From Euryarchaeota archaeon UBA556 (GTDB lineage: Archaea; Thermoplasmatota; Poseidoniia; Poseidoniales; Thalassarchaeaceae), in NCBI GenBank assembly GCA_002494975.1, contig DADI01000021.1, forward strand, positions 27,923 to 46,092: a stretch of 18,170 nt of DNA. Direction: 5' to 3'. How positions within the stretch are numbered: position 1 is the stretch's first letter; the number at the start of each line of letters is the position of its first letter. Positions 16,233 through 18,170 of this stretch are shown in pieces. The notes beneath the pieces were generated by a model. That model worked only from the letters and a program-made list of their open reading frames with translations, searched no databases and was not told the origin of the DNA. The position numbers and the translations under genes are program-made.

Positions 16233-16559
16233 ATGAGTTTTAATTGGACAGCAGAGGAGTTACAAGAAATAGTAGATAACAACCCAATTGTGTTGTTTAT
16301 GAAAGGAACACCCGAACAGCCACGTTGTGGATTCAGTAATAGGGCTGCAATGGTTCTCGGCCAGTTAGAAGATAAATGGGCAAGCGTAGATGTGACATCG
16401 GACCCTCGAGCAATACCTTCAATTTGCACATGGTCTGATTTTCCGACGATGCCTCAAATTTTTATTAATGGCGAATTAATAGGCGGTTCTGATATAGCCA
16501 TGGAAATGTATGAAAGTGGCGAACTTCAACAAATGATTTCCGATGGGAAATCTGAGTAA
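16233..16559 (+). CDS. grxD: Monothiol glutaredoxin (Grx4/GrxD type, CGFS)
   Basis: A 108-residue single-domain monothiol glutaredoxin. Such proteins bind a bridging [2Fe-2S] cluster with glutathione (or another thiol) and pass it to targets, often as a heterodimer with BolA. VLFMKGTPEQPRCGFSNRA holds the CGFS motif at residues 32-35. The WSDFPTMPQIFINGELIGGSDI block contains the glutathione-binding TMP turn and GGSD. Start choice: an AAGGAG ribosome-binding site at 16219-16224 is ideally spaced from ATG 16233. An in-frame GTG at 16224, overlapping the BolA stop, would add three residues but lie on top of that site. The EamA gene follows within about 10 bp. What low-molecular-weight thiol an archaeon would supply is open. 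Confidence 0.93.
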   Translation: MSFNWTAEELQEIVDNNPIVLFMKGTPEQPRCGFSNRAAMVLGQLEDKWASVDVTSDPRAIPSICTWSDFPTMPQIFINGELIGGSDIAMEMYESGELQQMISDGKSE

Positions 16560-16569
16560 GGTGCATCGA

Positions 16570-17484
16570 ATGTCGGTCGATGAAGACCGAAAAAATATGT
16601 TAATTGCCTTATTTGGTTCTACTCTAATATCATTCGCTCCCTTGTTTTATCAATATTCAGATACGAATCCTGCTACCGGCGCCTTTTTTCGTATGAGTTA
16701 CGCTCTACCTTTTCTAGCATTGATTATTTTATTTTCAAAATCTGAGGATACCCGTAGTAGAAAATCAAGATTAATGACATTTTATGCAGGACTAATAATA
16801 TCTTTAGATTTCATAGGATACCATACTGCAATTGATTACATAGGGACTGGTATTGCTACAATGATTGGCAATTCTCAAGTTATAATTGTCACTTTAGTTA
16901 GTTGGAAAGTTCTCGGTGAAAAACCGAATAAATCTATTATTCTTGCATTACCTGTAGTAATTTTAGGGCTAGTTTTAATATCTGGTATTTGGGATGATGA
17001 ACCGTATGGGGAAAATCCTTTTCGCGGAGTTATAGCTGGAGTTTTTGCAGCAATATTTTACTCCTCTTTCTTGCTTCTTTACAGATATTCTAACCGAGAA
17101 ATGGCGCCGGCTCAAAATCTCCAATTTGATGCTACAGCAGGTGCTGCGATTGGATTACTTTTCATCGGTTTAATGCCTTTAACTTCTCTAGGGGTTGAAC
17201 CTATTGACTTCCAACCAACATTTCCAAGTCACGGTTGGCTAATTTTCCTGGCTATTTTTTGTCAAGTAGTAGGATGGACCGCGATCACTTACGCTCTTCC
17301 TCGTTTACCGGGTGCGAAAACCTCATTTGCAGTACTTTTACAACCAGTATTAACAATAATGTGGGGTTTGTTGCTTCTTCAAGAGCAACCATCCTTTCAA
17401 CAATCTACAGGAATATTATTGATATTAGGTTCAGTAATTGCAGTAACTATTTTCGGTAATGCTGACGCTAGTAGTAGTGAATGA
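16570..17484 (+). CDS. EamA/DMT superfamily transporter
   Basis: A membrane protein of about 304 residues with two EamA repeats of five helices each. Hydrophobic segments are clear, for example MLIALFGSTLISFAPLF, MSYALPFLALIILF, GLIISLDFIGYHTAI, ILALPVVILGLVLISGIW, GVIAGVFAAIFYSSFLLLY, AGAAIGLLFIGLMPL, and the last pair LLQPVLTIMWGLLLLQ and GILLILGSVIAVTIF. The GTGIATMIGNSQVIIVTLVSW and PGAKTSFAVLLQPVLT segments occupy equivalent positions in the two halves, as in duplicated EamA proteins. Family members export or import metabolites such as amino acids; the substrate cannot be read from sequence. ATG 16570 is preferred to 16543, which would overlap the glutaredoxin gene by 17 bp. It ends the rpe-bolA-grx transcript unit. 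Confidence 0.92.
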   Translation: MSVDEDRKNMLIALFGSTLISFAPLFYQYSDTNPATGAFFRMSYALPFLALIILFSKSEDTRSRKSRLMTFYAGLIISLDFIGYHTAIDYIGTGIATMIGNSQVIIVTLVSWKVLGEKPNKSIILALPVVILGLVLISGIWDDEPYGENPFRGVIAGVFAAIFYSSFLLLYRYSNREMAPAQNLQFDATAGAAIGLLFIGLMPLTSLGVEPIDFQPTFPSHGWLIFLAIFCQVVGWTAITYALPRLPGAKTSFAVLLQPVLTIMWGLLLLQEQPSFQQSTGILLILGSVIAVTIFGNADASSSE

Positions 17485-17491
17485 TTTAGGT

Positions 17492-17555
17492 GTACAGGGC
17501 GAGAGATATTAGCGAGGGGATGGGATGCACTCAGCAGAACCTTACGTCCCTGTAC
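17492..17555. other. 64-bp element closed by a perfect 8-bp inverted repeat, possible small RNA or transcript end
   Basis: GTACAGGG (17492-17499) and CCCTGTAC (17548-17555) are exact complements enclosing 48 bp that can fold further weakly: AGG/CCT, and TGC/GCA around ACTCA. It lies in the 149-bp convergent gap between the EamA and methionine aminopeptidase genes. On the minus strand a 6-bp version of the stem is followed at once by ACA, as in H/ACA guide RNAs, but no convincing upper stem or kink-turn was found. A GAGAG inside could also pair with CTCTC at 17559-17563 as a pseudoknot. Nature undetermined. Confidence 0.4.
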
Positions 17556-17633
17556 GAACTCTCATACGGGTGGGCAATTCATAATCCTTGTTAGATATAA
17601 GTCAATAAGTGATTAAAATATGTATTTTTCACT

Positions 17634-18170
17634 CTAAAGTACAGTTAATACTTCTGGACCACCCTCAGTGACGATTACAGTGTGCTCAAATTGCCCGACA
17701 TTCCCGCCATCAACATCTCGTAATGCTTCATAAACTTCTAAGAATCTTATAGCCGTTAGTTTTTTTATCATTGCTTTCCATTTTTTCTGTAAAGACTCAG
17801 CATCTTCAGTTGGAAATGGCTTTTCTAAAAGTGGATACGCCCATCTTGAAGCAAATGGCAATGTATGGTATCGTTCTTCGATGTATCTAGCCATAGTTGC
17901 TCCAAGAGGTTTTAATTTCCCTTTAGATAGTGCTTTACGAATTGAAACATCCCCTGTAACTCTTAGAATATTCGATGATCCAGTTGGCTGTATATTTTCA
18001 ATCATCCCAGTTTTACCTGTTGTATTAAAAGGCTCAATTGCATAAACACTTCCCGTTTCAGCTTTACCTTTGAATCCAGAATTTGGTCCGCATGCATATG
18101 ATGGTATAGATGTACCAGAGTGTAAATTCCACCTTTCTAATTCATGTCCACACAAATTCCTGATAGGTTC
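17634..18170 (-). CDS. map: Methionine aminopeptidase type II, C-terminal part, cut by window edge
   Basis: Removes the initiator methionine from new proteins; cytoplasmic metalloenzyme. The frame is open to the right edge, so about 178 residues of a protein that usually has 290-300 are seen. The N-terminal part, including the first two aspartate ligands, is outside. Visible family marks are PIRNLCGHELERWNLHSGTSIP, with the GH ligand histidine and the LH histidine, VYAIEPF with the glutamate ligand, YHTLPFASRW, and the closing VGQFEHTVIVTEGG with the last glutamate ligand. The LPFASRW block and the long insert before it identify the archaeal/eukaryotic type II enzyme, supporting an archaeal host. 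It converges on the EamA gene. An internal TTG near 18155 is not the real start, because homology continues through it. Confidence 0.94.
   Translation of the reverse strand, partial: EPIRNLCGHELERWNLHSGTSIPSYACGPNSGFKGKAETGSVYAIEPFNTTGKTGMIENIQPTGSSNILRVTGDVSIRKALSKGKLKPLGATMARYIEERYHTLPFASRWAYPLLEKPFPTEDAESLQKKWKAMIKKLTAIRFLEVYEALRDVDGGNVGQFEHTVIVTEGGPEVLTVL

Noticed and set aside
17560..17600. Possible tRNA-like 3' half (GGGTGGGCAATTCATAATCC)
   Set aside because: No matching GTTCRA T-loop, anticodon arm or acceptor pairing could be built.
1..18170. CRISPR array, insertion sequence, attachment site or intein
   Set aside because: No regularly spaced repeats, transposase or integrase gene, terminal inverted repeats with duplicated targets, or intein splicing motifs were seen; the visible part of DP2 is uninterrupted.

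Overview
The window reads as one contiguous stretch of a low-GC archaeal chromosome, not an obvious mobile island. The best lineage markers are the N-terminal two thirds of a family D DNA polymerase large subunit (DP2) and an archaeal/eukaryotic type II methionine aminopeptidase. They are mixed with genes of bacterial flavour: class II fumarase, M32 carboxypeptidase, ribulose-phosphate epimerase, BolA and a CGFS monothiol glutaredoxin. Together with the many peptidases this would suit a marine euryarchaeon such as Poseidoniia (Marine Group II/III). That placement is an inference from gene content and base composition.

Layout. 1-2377 (-): DP2, running off the left edge. 2509-3492 (+): pyrE and a CsaA-like tRNA-binding-fold protein, abutting as an operon. 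3510-4616 (-): a membrane protein with several zinc ribbons, divergent from a cyclophilin (4702-5184, +). 5268-6872 (+): a fumarase carrying an N-terminal ribbon-helix-helix DNA-binding domain. 6875-7614: no believable protein, but nested inverted repeats and complementary ends that suggest a large structured RNA. 7636-8694 and 8741-10237 (-): a beta-propeller protein and an M32 carboxypeptidase, probably co-transcribed. 10318-11193 (-): a ferritin-like/VIT1 fusion. 11324-13150 (+): a CocE/S15-type lipoprotein hydrolase. 13190-14737 (+): a winged-helix plus STAND-type ATPase. 14734-15051 (-): thioredoxin. 15173-17484 (+): rpe, bolA-like, monothiol glutaredoxin and an EamA transporter, tightly packed. 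17492-17555: a small element closed by a perfect 8-bp inverted repeat. 17634-18170 (-): C-terminal half of methionine aminopeptidase, running off the right edge.

The genes are mainly core metabolism (pyrimidine synthesis, TCA cycle, pentose phosphates), protein turnover (cyclophilin, M32, secreted S15-type hydrolase, MetAP) and iron/redox handling (ferritin-VIT, thioredoxin, BolA-Grx). The two observations most worth pursuing are the DNA-binding-domain/fumarase fusion, with a 19-bp dyad where a leaderless promoter should lie, and the roughly 740-bp structured non-coding region just downstream of it. No tRNA, rRNA, CRISPR array or insertion sequence was recognised.
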